A DNA stretch of 55,930 nt, from positions 1 to 55,930 of the forward strand of contig NZ_JACBXX010000125.1 in NCBI RefSeq assembly GCF_013415245.1, in the 5' to 3' direction. Positions 32,916 through 41,316 of the stretch are shown here, piece by piece. A program made the translations under genes and the position numbers. The stretch is from Streptococcus danieliae (GTDB lineage Bacteria; Bacillota; Bacilli; Lactobacillales; Streptococcaceae). The notes below the pieces were generated by a model, which ran no database searches, was not told where the DNA came from, and worked only from the letters and a program-made list of their open reading frames with translations. Every line of letters begins with the position of its first letter. Position 1 is the stretch's first letter.

Positions 32916-33277
32916 CACTCTACCTCCTCTAATAGCTCTGGATTTTCGTAGATGTTGCCGATAACTTCTCCAACTGCCCAAAAATCATATGGTAAATAAT
33001 CGAAAGCTGTTTCCAATACAAATGCGAGAGATTCTTTCTGCCAAACAACAATCCCATACTTCTCACCTTCTGGGTTTTCTGGATAATAGAGAACATCTCC
33101 TTCAAATACTTCGACACCTTGTGAGTTAATCAGTCCCGTTGATTGCATGAGGATTGTATCTTCAAATGTTCTTCCATCTTCGAAGTCTCGCCAATCAAGA
33201 TAGTCTTCACCATCATAGATTAAAAGCTCCGTATACATTTTATTGTTATGCCAAACTCTGAATTTTGGAATCATCAT
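32915..33277 (-). CDS. YopX family phage protein
   Basis: 120 residues. KFRVWHNNKMYTE at the start, then MQSTGLINSQGVEVFEGDVL and the C-terminal IGNIYENPELLEE are the YopX pattern, a beta-barrel protein of unknown role in many Gram-positive phages. Confidence 0.88.
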   Translation of the reverse strand: MMIPKFRVWHNNKMYTELLIYDGEDYLDWRDFEDGRTFEDTILMQSTGLINSQGVEVFEGDVLYYPENPEGEKYGIVVWQKESLAFVLETAFDYLPYDFWAVGEVIGNIYENPELLEEVE

Positions 33278-33450
33278 TCCAACCCTCCATTAATAATTGC
33301 GGCTACTTCGTCAAGTGCTAAATCTACTGTGGTTGTGTAATTATCCGGCATGCACACTCTAGTCTTAAGTTTTTCATCAACCACAATTTGGTCAATCCAC
33401 ATAACTTTTTGAGGTGCCACCCAATCATTTCCAATCTTTACTAATTTCAT
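33274..33450 (-). CDS. Hypothetical small phage protein
   Basis: 58 residues from the ATG at 33450 (MKLVKIGNDWVAPQKV), which has the ribosome binding site ggagg. The pattern looks like a compact beta protein. Overlaps the YopX gene by 4 bp. Confidence 0.6.
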   Translation of the reverse strand: MKLVKIGNDWVAPQKVMWIDQIVVDEKLKTRVCMPDNYTTTVDLALDEVAAIINGGLE

Positions 33451-33527
33451 ACTATCCTCCAACTCCATTCTTCACTTCTACACGATCCATCCATAAATTC
33501 CATCTATGCATTGTTTCGGTATATCTT

Positions 33528-33779
33528 TCATTTCAGTAACTCATTTCCATTCGCAAATTCTTGCGACAGTTTCTGCAACTCTTCATCCGAGATATACGTC
33601 ACGCCTTTTTTCTTAATGTCAGACCAAGTGCGATTATACATTTCATCAGGAATATTCAACCATCCCCAATCGTTTCTGAAAAACACACATAGAACTCCGT
33701 CTCGGACTGAAAAGATTGTCAAATCTTTCTTTGATTTGTAATTGATACGAAACGGTCTGCGTTCATCTAAATATCTCAT
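33528..33779 (-). CDS. Hypothetical small phage protein
   Basis: 83 residues, basic N-terminus (MRYLDERRPFRINYKSKKDL) and a short helical tail. Starts 3 bp behind the upstream 56-residue gene. No family recognised. Confidence 0.55.
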   Translation of the reverse strand: MRYLDERRPFRINYKSKKDLTIFSVRDGVLCVFFRNDWGWLNIPDEMYNRTWSDIKKKGVTYISDEELQKLSQEFANGNELLK

Positions 33780-33782
33780 GTG

Positions 33783-33953
33783 TTATCCTCGAATCCGTTT
33801 CATGACTACAGAATAAAGCGGTCTGTATGAGTAGGCTTCTTGTTGTGCATACATATACTCCTCCGCTTCCTTTTTATCCGAAAACAGCTTTCGACCAACA
33901 ATTTCCATGTGGTCAAAATACGTAAGTACTTCGTATTCTTTTGCTTTGTCCAT
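33783..33953 (-). CDS. Hypothetical small phage protein
   Basis: 56 residues (MDKAKEYEVLTYFDHM... ending VVMKRIRG), rich in Tyr and charged residues, preceded by ggagg. No family recognised; it sits tightly between two other small genes. Confidence 0.6.
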   Translation of the reverse strand: MDKAKEYEVLTYFDHMEIVGRKLFSDKKEAEEYMYAQQEAYSYRPLYSVVMKRIRG

Positions 33954-33954
33954 A

Positions 33955-34302
33955 CTATCCTCCTACTCCCCTCCTAACTTCCACACGCTTCCTAATTTCT
34001 TTCGGCATTTCGTCACCAATCTGCACGTTCTCGTAAGTCTTCTCGCTTACCAAGAAATTCCCATAGCCCGACACGGTCAGCGTGTACTTGCCGTCTTTTT
34101 CTTGCTTATCAACCACTTTTCCGACAGTCAGACCTGTGTATGCCTGTCTAAGCTGTGTCTGACTCATCTCTAAGCGGTCCACCTTCTGCTCCAGCTCGTG
34201 CAGCTGGATTCCAAAATGGATTTGAATTGCAAATATAAATACCGTCAAAAGCCACACGCCGAACAAAGCTGATTCCAAGATTCCTTTTTCTCGATTAGTC
34301 AC
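33955..34302 (-). CDS. Small membrane-anchored phage protein (DUF1372-like)
   Basis: 115 residues with one membrane segment (LFGVWLLTVFIFAIQIHFGI), a short coiled coil and a soluble beta domain (GKVVDKQEKDGKYTLTVSGY). The soluble part probably faces outside. Similar proteins occur in many streptococcal phages; role unknown. Confidence 0.7.
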   Translation of the reverse strand: MTNREKGILESALFGVWLLTVFIFAIQIHFGIQLHELEQKVDRLEMSQTQLRQAYTGLTVGKVVDKQEKDGKYTLTVSGYGNFLVSEKTYENVQIGDEMPKEIRKRVEVRRGVGG

Positions 34303-34314
34303 TAGTTTCCCTCC

Positions 34315-34698
34315 TTATTTCGACAACTTCGTATCAATCGGAATCACCATGTCAGGATTGAAAATCAAAGTGTACTTAGTATCGCTGACATCTTTTCCAG
34401 TAATATCTTCAACGATGTAGGTCACATTATCAGATAAGCCGATAAAATGCTTTTTGTAGCCACCCTTATTATCTTCTGCAATAATCTCCAGTTGGTTATC
34501 GTCTGTGTCAGCGGTGATAGACATCTTTCCTGTCACTTGATATAGCACTTCACCTTTGATGGCATTGATAACTGTAATTTTCCGGACAATGTTAATATCG
34601 TCTGCTTCTCTCGACACGTTATAAGAAATACGAGCTGCTTTACTACAAGCTCCTAAAAGCAAAGTCGTTCCTAAAATACAAACTAATAATTTTTTCAT
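34315..34698 (-). CDS. Prophage lipoprotein
   Basis: 127 residues with a lipoprotein signal peptide (MKKLLVCILGTTLLLGAC; lipobox LGAC). The mature part is beta-rich, like other streptococcal prophage beta-sandwich lipoproteins. It would be anchored outside the membrane after cleavage by LspA. Prophage lipoproteins can block superinfection (for example the Ltp protein of phage TP-J34), but here this is only a possibility, and its place in the lytic transcript argues for expression during growth of the phage. Confidence 0.8.
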   Translation of the reverse strand: MKKLLVCILGTTLLLGACSKAARISYNVSREADDINIVRKITVINAIKGEVLYQVTGKMSITADTDDNQLEIIAEDNKGGYKKHFIGLSDNVTYIVEDITGKDVSDTKYTLIFNPDMVIPIDTKLSK

Positions 34699-34710
34699 TG
34701 ATTTTTCTCC

Positions 34711-34851
34711 TCAATCATCATCTTCGTCGTCTTCAAACATCACGGTAGAACATTCATGACAAAGTCCCACGAATCTCCCTCCTGATCCGCAAGCTACCCC
34801 TCTAGCTGCAATTTCTTTTTCTTGTTTACAAAAATGACATGGCCCAATCAT
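34711..34851 (-). CDS. Small zinc-ribbon-like phage protein
   Basis: 46 residues with two Cys pairs (PCHFCKQ and LCHECS) and a very acidic tail (EDDEDDD). It could be a small zinc ribbon. The start overlaps the stop of the upstream gene (ATGA). Confidence 0.65.
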   Translation of the reverse strand: MIGPCHFCKQEKEIAARGVACGSGGRFVGLCHECSTVMFEDDEDDD

Positions 34852-35000
34852 AAATATTTCGCCCTTTCTAGCACAAACTGCGGGACTATATCCCCAACTC
34901 GGTAACAGTGAAAATCATAAGGACTTACAGAAATCCACTTGCCATCTACTAAAAACATATACTGCCCAAACACATTGACTTGCTTATCATCAATTTTCAT
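34848..35000 (-). CDS. Hypothetical small phage protein
   Basis: 50 residues (MKIDDKQVNVFGQYMFLVDG... ending LERAKYL), beta-rich. Part of the coupled small-gene run. Confidence 0.6.
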   Translation of the reverse strand: MKIDDKQVNVFGQYMFLVDGKWISVSPYDFHCYRVGDIVPQFVLERAKYL

Positions 35001-35172
35001 GATCTAGCTCCTCGTATTCTAGAATGCCGACAAATAGAGGTAATGTTTCTAAAGCAGGCGGAATTAAGGTATATCTCAAAACTTCAATCTTGTTTTCTCT
35101 AATGAAATCATTCACCTCTTCATCAAGGTACTCAACTAAATTCTCAAAATGCTTAACCCTGTAATTACTCAT
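34990..35172 (-). CDS. Hypothetical small phage protein, Cse60-like pattern
   Basis: 60 residues. VKHFENLVEYLDEEVNDFIR then a beta segment resembles the small Cse60-type family found in phages; weak evidence. Overlaps its neighbours. Confidence 0.5.
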   Translation of the reverse strand: MSNYRVKHFENLVEYLDEEVNDFIRENKIEVLRYTLIPPALETLPLFVGILEYEELDHEN

Positions 35173-35522
35173 TTTCTAACTCCTACTTTCTCCACCGTCA
35201 CTTTGTATTCGTGGCCATTTACAAACAGCGTCTGCTTCTGTCCACAAAGCCAGACGCTCTTCTCGATATATTCAATCGTATCTACCAACATTTTCCCAAG
35301 AACTAACTGGGCTTCTACAGGTGGATCACCTAGGTTTTCATATCCCAGTAAGTAGGCGATGGATACCTCAAAATAATCGGCTAGAGCTTGGGCTTTATCA
35401 GAGTTCATGGAATGCTTTCCATTTTCCCAATTTGATACGGTCAGTTTAGTTGTCCCAATAATATCAGCTAACTCTTTTTGGGTTAGCTTTTTTTCTGTTC
35501 GTAATTCTTTCAACCTGTTCAT
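35169..35522 (-). CDS. XRE family helix-turn-helix regulator
   Basis: 117 residues. The N-terminal domain LKELRTEKKLTQKELADIIG and then TTKLTVSNWENGKHSMNSDK is a standard XRE/Cro-like helix-turn-helix. The C-terminal half is short and not recognised. A second DNA-binding regulator in the middle of the lytic transcript; likely fine-tunes middle gene expression. Confidence 0.85.
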   Translation of the reverse strand: MNRLKELRTEKKLTQKELADIIGTTKLTVSNWENGKHSMNSDKAQALADYFEVSIAYLLGYENLGDPPVEAQLVLGKMLVDTIEYIEKSVWLCGQKQTLFVNGHEYKVTVEKVGVRK

Positions 35523-35665
35523 CTTCCAACCTCCTGAATCTCAGAAATCCAATGCTTACAAGAGTCACTCTTTCTCTTGGCATATTCTTCAGCAGTCTTC
35601 AGCGACTTAAAGAAACTAGTGCCAAGCACGAAATCCTTGTATCTCGTTGTCACTTGGTATTTCAT
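35519..35665 (-). CDS. Hypothetical small phage protein
   Basis: 48 residues (MKYQVTTRYKDFVLGTSFFK... ending SEIQEVGR). Coupled to the XRE gene (ATGA overlap). No family. Confidence 0.6.
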   Translation of the reverse strand: MKYQVTTRYKDFVLGTSFFKSLKTAEEYAKRKSDSCKHWISEIQEVGR

Positions 35666-35667
35666 TC

Positions 35668-35802
35668 TCACACCTCCACCATCTTGAAATCATAGACAGA
35701 CGACTTATTCTCATCCATCCACTCCATTGCTGCCTCTCTGGTATCAAAACGTTTTGAATCACGATATTCACCTAGAAACCAATACTCAACTATAAATTTC
35801 AT
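35668..35802 (-). CDS. Hypothetical small phage protein
   Basis: 44 residues from the ATG at 35802 with ribosome binding site ggaggg (MKFIVEYWFLGEYRDSKRFD). It resembles the adjacent 48-residue protein in layout (beta start, then T/A-E-A-x-E/W helix), so the two may be old duplicates. Confidence 0.6.
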   Translation of the reverse strand: MKFIVEYWFLGEYRDSKRFDTREAAMEWMDENKSSVYDFKMVEV

Positions 35803-35812
35803 AATCCCTCCC

Positions 35813-36031
35813 TTACTCCACTTCCTTTGCTTTGCCTTCAAGCCACTCAAATATGAGTGAACATTGACCTCTGACTAACTCATCGTCACCATATTTTTTG
35901 CAGAGAGCTCCCATGGAATGAACTACCCAGCGCCAATAATCATCAGTCGCAAAACCAACATTAGCCATGACTTGATTACTCTGTCTCATCCAGTTTGGGA
36001 CTTCTACTTCAAAGAACTCAATATAATTCAT
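35813..36031 (-). CDS. Hypothetical small phage protein
   Basis: 72 residues, Trp-rich helical protein (DDYWRWVVHSMGALCKKYGD). No family recognised; overlaps the rusA-like gene by 4 bp. Confidence 0.55.
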   Translation of the reverse strand: MNYIEFFEVEVPNWMRQSNQVMANVGFATDDYWRWVVHSMGALCKKYGDDELVRGQCSLIFEWLEGKAKEVE

Positions 36032-36429
36032 TCAAGCTCCTCCACTAATACATAAATCCCAACAACATCCGACCAAAACTTTTCCGCAATCTCACTAGCG
36101 ACTTGCGCATCATCCTTCCAATACCCAAGGTCCGTCATGCAATCTTTCAACAGCTTCTGAAGATTATCTGTATCGGGCTTAGTCACTTTGTACTGACCGT
36201 TTCTTTTTCCTTTCACTACTGGAAACAACCACTTGACCGTTAAGCGAATAGGTCCATTCAGTTTATGATCTGGTACATGCTGACCAAGAGCAGACGTTAA
36301 CTTACTTCTAGCCTCCTGTAAATCAGGCGGTTCATAGAAGTAGGGCTTGCCATTTCTAACACCAACTTTTTTCTGCTGGTGAGTTGTCGTTGGAATTTTC
36401 TTCATCGGTAAGAAAAATTCAATCTTCAT
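36028..36429 (-). CDS. RusA family Holliday junction resolvase
   Basis: 133 residues. RPTVKW-like core (IRLTVKWLFPVVKGKRNG) and the metal-site motif KPDTDNLQKLLKDCMTDLGYWKDDAQV are the RusA signature with its conserved Asp residues. It resolves branched replication or recombination products before packaging. Confidence 0.92.
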   Translation of the reverse strand: MKIEFFLPMKKIPTTTHQQKKVGVRNGKPYFYEPPDLQEARSKLTSALGQHVPDHKLNGPIRLTVKWLFPVVKGKRNGQYKVTKPDTDNLQKLLKDCMTDLGYWKDDAQVASEIAEKFWSDVVGIYVLVEELE

Positions 36430-36439
36430 AATCTACTCC

Positions 36440-36780
36440 TTATTTATTTTAGTTTCGATTTCCAAAGACAAAAACTTCTAAGTCCAGAGTGAAGGACAGG
36501 GTTACAGGGTTACAAGGGGCGGATGCATAGCCCCCTTGTACCTGTACCTGTTCTTCTGGACCTCTAGGGACACATTCCCAAATCTCTCTCTGAATAAGAG
36601 AGAGATTCTGTCCCTGGTTTTGTCCCTCGGACATTTCGATAAATTATTCGATATGACCCTCATTTTTACCCCTTTAGAGACACAAGGTCATATCGAATAA
36701 ATGTCTCTGTGTCTCTAGGGTCACATCGATAAATGTCCCTCGATATGTCTTTCGATGTGTCTTTCGATATGTCCCTGTCC
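36440..36780. other. Repeat-rich phage replication origin candidate
   Basis: Non-coding gap between the primase and rusA genes. It holds three tandem 12-bp units TCGATRTGTCYY (36740-36775), a further TCGAT copy with AAATGTCC (36727), a perfect 15-bp inverted repeat (36644-36658 with 36686-36700), a 10-bp hairpin AATCTCTCTC (near 36584-36610) and several short GGGACA repeats. Iteron-like clusters behind the primase gene are where origins lie in Sfi21-type streptococcal phages. Confidence 0.6.
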
Positions 36781-39045
36781 CTATCCTTCATTTTTTGAGT
36801 TTTTAGGAACAATTTCCTTGTTAACAATATCGAATTTTCCGTTATTTTTGATCCATCTACGAATTGTTTTTTCACTTACTGATTTCTCCTCGTTCGAGAA
36901 ATAATCAATCAAACTATCCAATGTCACAGGATCAGTACCATCATCAAGTACTGCAATTGCAGTTTCGACTTTCTTAGCCTTGTCTTCCTTGGTTTCTTTC
37001 TTCTCGAAATTCTTCTTCCAAGGAGAATTCTTTCCGTTTGTAGAATCCTCCAATTGAATGTCCGCAAGTACCCCGGACTGGTCCACACTGTGAACAGGAT
37101 AGCTAAACCACATATTGACAGGCGGGAATTTCGCAAACTCTCGAAGGGTACCTTCAACTCGCCAACCTGTGCTGGTCTCCGTTGCCTTCTTAACTGCTTG
37201 AACCTTATCCAGGTAGGGCTTTTTGACCATGATGTCTGTAATGGCCTTCTCAAAGTGTTTCTGCATCTCAGCTCGACTCTCCAAGTCATCCAGCGAGACA
37301 TGTTGCTGGTAGTAATCTAGTGCCTTTTCCTGTAGAGCCTCTTGATAAACCTTAGCGGTAGCCTTATTGGTTCTCATCTTGATCAGTTCGTCTGTCAATT
37401 CCAATTCCACTAAGTCAATAAGGGCATCTGGATCCCTGGCAAAGACTCCGGAACCACTGGCCCGGTCCATGGACTTCTTGCCGCCCTGAGAACCTTTTGA
37501 GTGGTGGTGGCAGTAAATGACACTACAGCCCAACTCAGTCGCCACCTTATCAAATTGATTGGTGAAGTGAGCCATTTGGTCTGCGGAGTTTTCATCACCC
37601 GTTAAAACCTTGTAGATGGGGTCAATAATAACTGCTTGATAATTCTTCTTCAAAGACCGCCGAATCAGCTTAGGCGCTAACTTGTCCATGGGGACGGTTT
37701 TCCCACGGAGGTTCCAAATATCAATGTTTTTGATATTGTTTGGGGCAATCCCCATGGCATTGTAAACATCTTTGAATCGGTGGAGGGCTGACGGTCGGTC
37801 CAACTCCAGATTGACATAGAGAACTCGCCCTTGCTCACACTCCCAGTCAATCCACTTCCGACCTTCGGCAATGGCGATAGAGAGTTCAATCAAAGCAAAA
37901 GATTTTCCTGCTTTAGACGGACCTGCAATGAGCATTTTGTGACCTTGGCGCAACACTCCTTTTATGAGTTCTGGCGCTAATTCGGGCAAGTTATCCCACT
38001 CTTCGGCTAAAGTCTCCGGATCAGGCAGGTCATCGTTCAAGTCCTCAATCCATTGGTACCATTCTTCGTAATTGGCTTTACCAATATTGGTATCAATTAA
38101 GAATTGTTTTCGGCCAGCCCGAGTGACACCAGGCATGCGAGACAGACGACTAGGATTCCTGTTTTGAGTATCAATATCGAGACCGTTCTTCTTACAGATG
38201 TTATAGATATAATCGACCCGTTTTCGGTACTCTTGATAGTCTCTGGCATCTACTTTGACAATGGCATGTAGTGACTTCTTGCCAGAATGGACCAGGGTCG
38301 CAATCGGTAATTCTAATTCTTTAAAGAGGGCGTACTGCTTACCAAGCTCCATGCTGTCGGACTCAACCAAAGCATACCGGAACTCCGTAACGTTACTATT
38401 TTTGACTCCCTTACTATCCACTGGATTGAAGCGAATCCAAGCGCCAGCTTCTTCTTTTGGATCACCAAAGACCGCTCCGATATCGTTTCCTGCATTTTGA
38501 AGAGCCTGAATCAATTCCCCTGCAGTCCGGTCATAGGCCCCTGCAGTCGGTTTGTAGATAATGCCCTTATCCGTTTCGATAGGATATGTCTCTGTCACGT
38601 AGCCAACGTAGTCCGTTGACTCAAAGAGAGTCTCCAAGTAGCGAAGCAACTCCCGCCCTGGTTCCCAATAGAAGGGTTCTCGGATTTCCTGGGACTCAAC
38701 CCAGTTTTTATCTACAATCTTGTAATCTCCAATTGTGGAATCCCAGTCCAGTTCATGAGAGGGGCCATTGGAATTCCCTTTGGGAGTCCAACCTCGCTCT
38801 TTGGCCATCTGGGTGATGGTAGCTCCTGTTATGCTACCAAGACCTTCTCGTTGGAAACTCTCCCACTTTTTGAAGCACTCACCTTCTTTATAGCGACTGT
38901 CAGACTGAGACCATGAATCCCAGTCAGCTGCACTATAGCCTTCGTGCTTCAGGGCCATTCCAACATCGACCCATTCCTGGTAAGTCACAGAGGACGGCTC
39001 AATATAATCTAACAAAGGCAGTAAATCAAAATCTCTGTCTGCCAT
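36781..39045 (-). CDS. Phage primase / RepA-like helicase fusion
   Basis: 754 residues. Residues about 5-85 are a primase C-terminal PriCT-2 domain (VTYQEWVDVGMALKHEGYSA, DWDSWSQSD). Residues about 120-330 look like a primase-polymerase core (FRYALVESDSM, IATLVHSGKKSLHAIVKVDA, RNPSRLSRMPGV). Residues about 370-560 are a RecA-fold ATPase (Walker A MLIAGPSKAGKS; Walker B QAVIIDPIYK; then CHHHSKG). The C-terminus has a winged-helix-like part. It starts DNA synthesis and unwinds at the origin; the repeats directly behind its stop are the likely target. Confidence 0.87.
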   Translation of the reverse strand: MADRDFDLLPLLDYIEPSSVTYQEWVDVGMALKHEGYSAADWDSWSQSDSRYKEGECFKKWESFQREGLGSITGATITQMAKERGWTPKGNSNGPSHELDWDSTIGDYKIVDKNWVESQEIREPFYWEPGRELLRYLETLFESTDYVGYVTETYPIETDKGIIYKPTAGAYDRTAGELIQALQNAGNDIGAVFGDPKEEAGAWIRFNPVDSKGVKNSNVTEFRYALVESDSMELGKQYALFKELELPIATLVHSGKKSLHAIVKVDARDYQEYRKRVDYIYNICKKNGLDIDTQNRNPSRLSRMPGVTRAGRKQFLIDTNIGKANYEEWYQWIEDLNDDLPDPETLAEEWDNLPELAPELIKGVLRQGHKMLIAGPSKAGKSFALIELSIAIAEGRKWIDWECEQGRVLYVNLELDRPSALHRFKDVYNAMGIAPNNIKNIDIWNLRGKTVPMDKLAPKLIRRSLKKNYQAVIIDPIYKVLTGDENSADQMAHFTNQFDKVATELGCSVIYCHHHSKGSQGGKKSMDRASGSGVFARDPDALIDLVELELTDELIKMRTNKATAKVYQEALQEKALDYYQQHVSLDDLESRAEMQKHFEKAITDIMVKKPYLDKVQAVKKATETSTGWRVEGTLREFAKFPPVNMWFSYPVHSVDQSGVLADIQLEDSTNGKNSPWKKNFEKKETKEDKAKKVETAIAVLDDGTDPVTLDSLIDYFSNEEKSVSEKTIRRWIKNNGKFDIVNKEIVPKNSKNEG

Positions 39046-39057
39046 ACCTCCTCCTTA

Positions 39058-40641
39058 CTAACTAGGCTGATACTCTCTAGGTACCACACCTTTTGGCAAT
39101 CGCCAGCCACTGGCTGCAATACGATCAATCATAGACCGGCAATTCTCAAAACTCCAGAGACCAACATTTCGGAATCCGTAACGCTCCAATAAGCGAATTT
39201 GCTTAGGTGTAGATAAGCCGTTATCTCGACGCTTATTCAGGCGATCCAGTAACTTACTTGCCTTCCCAGCATTTCCAATCTCTTCTGTATAAATACCGTA
39301 TTTCTCAAGAGCATTGAGTTGTTCTTGTGACGGTGGTGCCATCTCCCAACCAAAGCTCGGAACATAGTCCTGAAGATCCTCAGCTTGGATAGACATCTCG
39401 AATTGTAACGGGTCCACCAGCTTACGTTTTTTCTTGCGTTGTTCCGCTAAGAGATTGGCCAAAGCTTCCTCTCGTTGAGCGACTACATCTTGGGTAGCTT
39501 GCACCTCTACTTCTTCAATGTCAAAGATAGTGCCTGCTTCTTCTTCCATGTTCTCGGTCATCTTAGCTGCCACTTCACTATTTTCTGCAATCAAGTGAGC
39601 TGGCCGACAAAGCTCATGACGTTCTGTGTGCCACAAGAAATCCAGTAAGAGTAGATTCTCTTTGCCTGGTGCTAGTCGAGTACCACGACCCACCATCTGA
39701 CTATAGAGAGAGCGAACTTTTGTCGGCCTTAGGACTACCACGCAGTCAACTGTTGGGCAGTCCCAGCCTTCCGTCAAAAGCATTGAATTGCATAAGACGT
39801 TATACCTATCCTTGTCAAAATCTTCGAGAATCTCCGCTCGATCATCCGAATTTCCATTGACTTCAGCTGCCTTAAATCCCTTTTGGTTCAAAATATCTCT
39901 AAACTTCTGACTTGTTTTAACAAGCGGTAAAAAGACGACTGTTTTTCGGTCTGCACATTGTTTGACCATCTCGTCTGCAATTTGCTCCAAGTATGGATCG
40001 AGTGCCGTTCCAATCTCACTAGCTTTAAAGTCACCGGCCTGTTGACTGACGGATGATAAATCCAAGGTAAGGGGAATCGTGACTGCTGTAATCTTCGAAA
40101 GATAGCCAGACTTGATAGCATCTACAATGGAATACTCATAAGCGAGACTATCAAAGTAAGAGCCTAGATTTTTCATATCTCCACGGTCTGGGGTTGCTGT
40201 AACCCCTAGAACATTAGCTTCATCAAAGTGACCTAAAACTCGTTGATAGCCATCCGAGATTGCATGATGAGCTTCATCAATAACAATCGTGTCAAAGTGA
40301 TCCTTGGGAAACTGACTAAGGCGCTTTTCCCGCTGCATAGTTTGAACAGACCCTACAACCACCCGATACCAGGAACCAATAGAGGTTGACCCTGCTTTCT
40401 CGAGTGCTGTTCCAATTCCTGTAGCATTCAATAACTTATCGCTTGCTTGGTCTAGTAATTCAGAACGATGAGCTAAAATAAGCACTCGCTCTCCTTGTTT
40501 CACACGGTCTTCAATAATCTTAGAAAAGACAATGGTTTTTCCACAGCCTGTAGGTAAGACCAGAAGAGTTCTCTTCCGGCCTTGTTCCCATTCGGCTTGT
40601 ACTGCTGACCGTGCTTCTTCTTGATACGGTCTAAGCTGCAT
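39058..40641 (-). CDS. DEAD/DEAH superfamily 2 helicase
   Basis: 527 residues. Q-motif-like LRPYQEEAR, Walker A LVLPTGCGKTIV, DEAH box VIDEAHHAI, motif III VLGVTATPDRG, and motif VI QMVGRGTRLAPG are all visible. The C-terminal 150 residues are extra. In this replication module it unwinds DNA, probably together with the primase. Start overlaps the DUF669 stop (TAATG). Confidence 0.92.
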   Translation of the reverse strand: MQLRPYQEEARSAVQAEWEQGRKRTLLVLPTGCGKTIVFSKIIEDRVKQGERVLILAHRSELLDQASDKLLNATGIGTALEKAGSTSIGSWYRVVVGSVQTMQREKRLSQFPKDHFDTIVIDEAHHAISDGYQRVLGHFDEANVLGVTATPDRGDMKNLGSYFDSLAYEYSIVDAIKSGYLSKITAVTIPLTLDLSSVSQQAGDFKASEIGTALDPYLEQIADEMVKQCADRKTVVFLPLVKTSQKFRDILNQKGFKAAEVNGNSDDRAEILEDFDKDRYNVLCNSMLLTEGWDCPTVDCVVVLRPTKVRSLYSQMVGRGTRLAPGKENLLLLDFLWHTERHELCRPAHLIAENSEVAAKMTENMEEEAGTIFDIEEVEVQATQDVVAQREEALANLLAEQRKKKRKLVDPLQFEMSIQAEDLQDYVPSFGWEMAPPSQEQLNALEKYGIYTEEIGNAGKASKLLDRLNKRRDNGLSTPKQIRLLERYGFRNVGLWSFENCRSMIDRIAASGWRLPKGVVPREYQPS

Positions 40642-41315
40642 TAGAATCCTCCAAATCCACCGCTAGTTGGCGCTCCAGTTGGGGCCTGAGGTTGCTGGGG
40701 TGGAATATTCGTTGTGTTCCCTTGAAAGAATGAACCTTGTTGCGGTTGTTGGGCTTGGGGCTGAGCTGGTGGCACTTGTTGGTAAGGTTGTTGAAATTGT
40801 TGTCCTTGTTGTGGCTGAGTTGGTGCTTGTGGTGTGCTTGGTTGTACATTGGTATTCAAAACCTTAGTCCAGTCAACTTCATCGGCATAAATCATAGACT
40901 TGATGTCATCGAATTTTTGATCCGCATAATTGCCTGTTCCCTGTCGTTTTCCAATGCGAGCTACTCCTTTAGCACCAAGGATATTCCAATTCATACGAAG
41001 AGGCTCCCCATGCTTCTTCTGACCAATGGCGCCGAAGAAAGCAGATAGCATCCCTTCTGTAGAACTATGAAGGAAAAGATTGTGCTTCATACTCTTACTT
41101 CCTTCTTCTGTCTCAATTGAAATCGTTACAATTGCCTTATTACAGGCTGGTAGTTTTCCAGGATTTTGTGGGTTGGGTGTGTGTCGTGCCCGTTCTAAAT
41201 TCGTTACAGTGAATTGATAATCTCCTGGTTCTAGTTCAATGAAACCACTACCATCAACGGTAATTTCATCTTCCCATTCTAGTGCTCGGTCAAAATTTTG
41301 GTTAAAATCTGTCAT
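40641..41315 (-). CDS. DUF669 family protein, single-strand DNA-binding candidate
   Basis: 224 residues. The N-terminal 140 residues are the DUF669 domain (FIELEPGDYQFTVTNLERAR; LGAKGVARIGKRQG). The C-terminal 80 residues are Pro/Gln/Gly-rich and end in SGGFGGF. An OB-like body with a disordered Q/G tail is like SSB proteins, and the place between a RecA-like ATPase and a helicase supports a DNA-binding role; inferred, not shown. No separate ssb gene is seen in the prophage. Confidence 0.8.
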   Translation of the reverse strand: MTDFNQNFDRALEWEDEITVDGSGFIELEPGDYQFTVTNLERARHTPNPQNPGKLPACNKAIVTISIETEEGSKSMKHNLFLHSSTEGMLSAFFGAIGQKKHGEPLRMNWNILGAKGVARIGKRQGTGNYADQKFDDIKSMIYADEVDWTKVLNTNVQPSTPQAPTQPQQGQQFQQPYQQVPPAQPQAQQPQQGSFFQGNTTNIPPQQPQAPTGAPTSGGFGGF

Positions 41316-41316
41316 T

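Noticed and set aside
36449..36875. Two open frames (61 and 69 residues) in the gap between primase and rusA
   Set aside because: Their codons come from the short DNA repeats, one overlaps the primase gene in another frame, and neither has a good ribosome binding site. I treat the stretch as a non-coding origin candidate.
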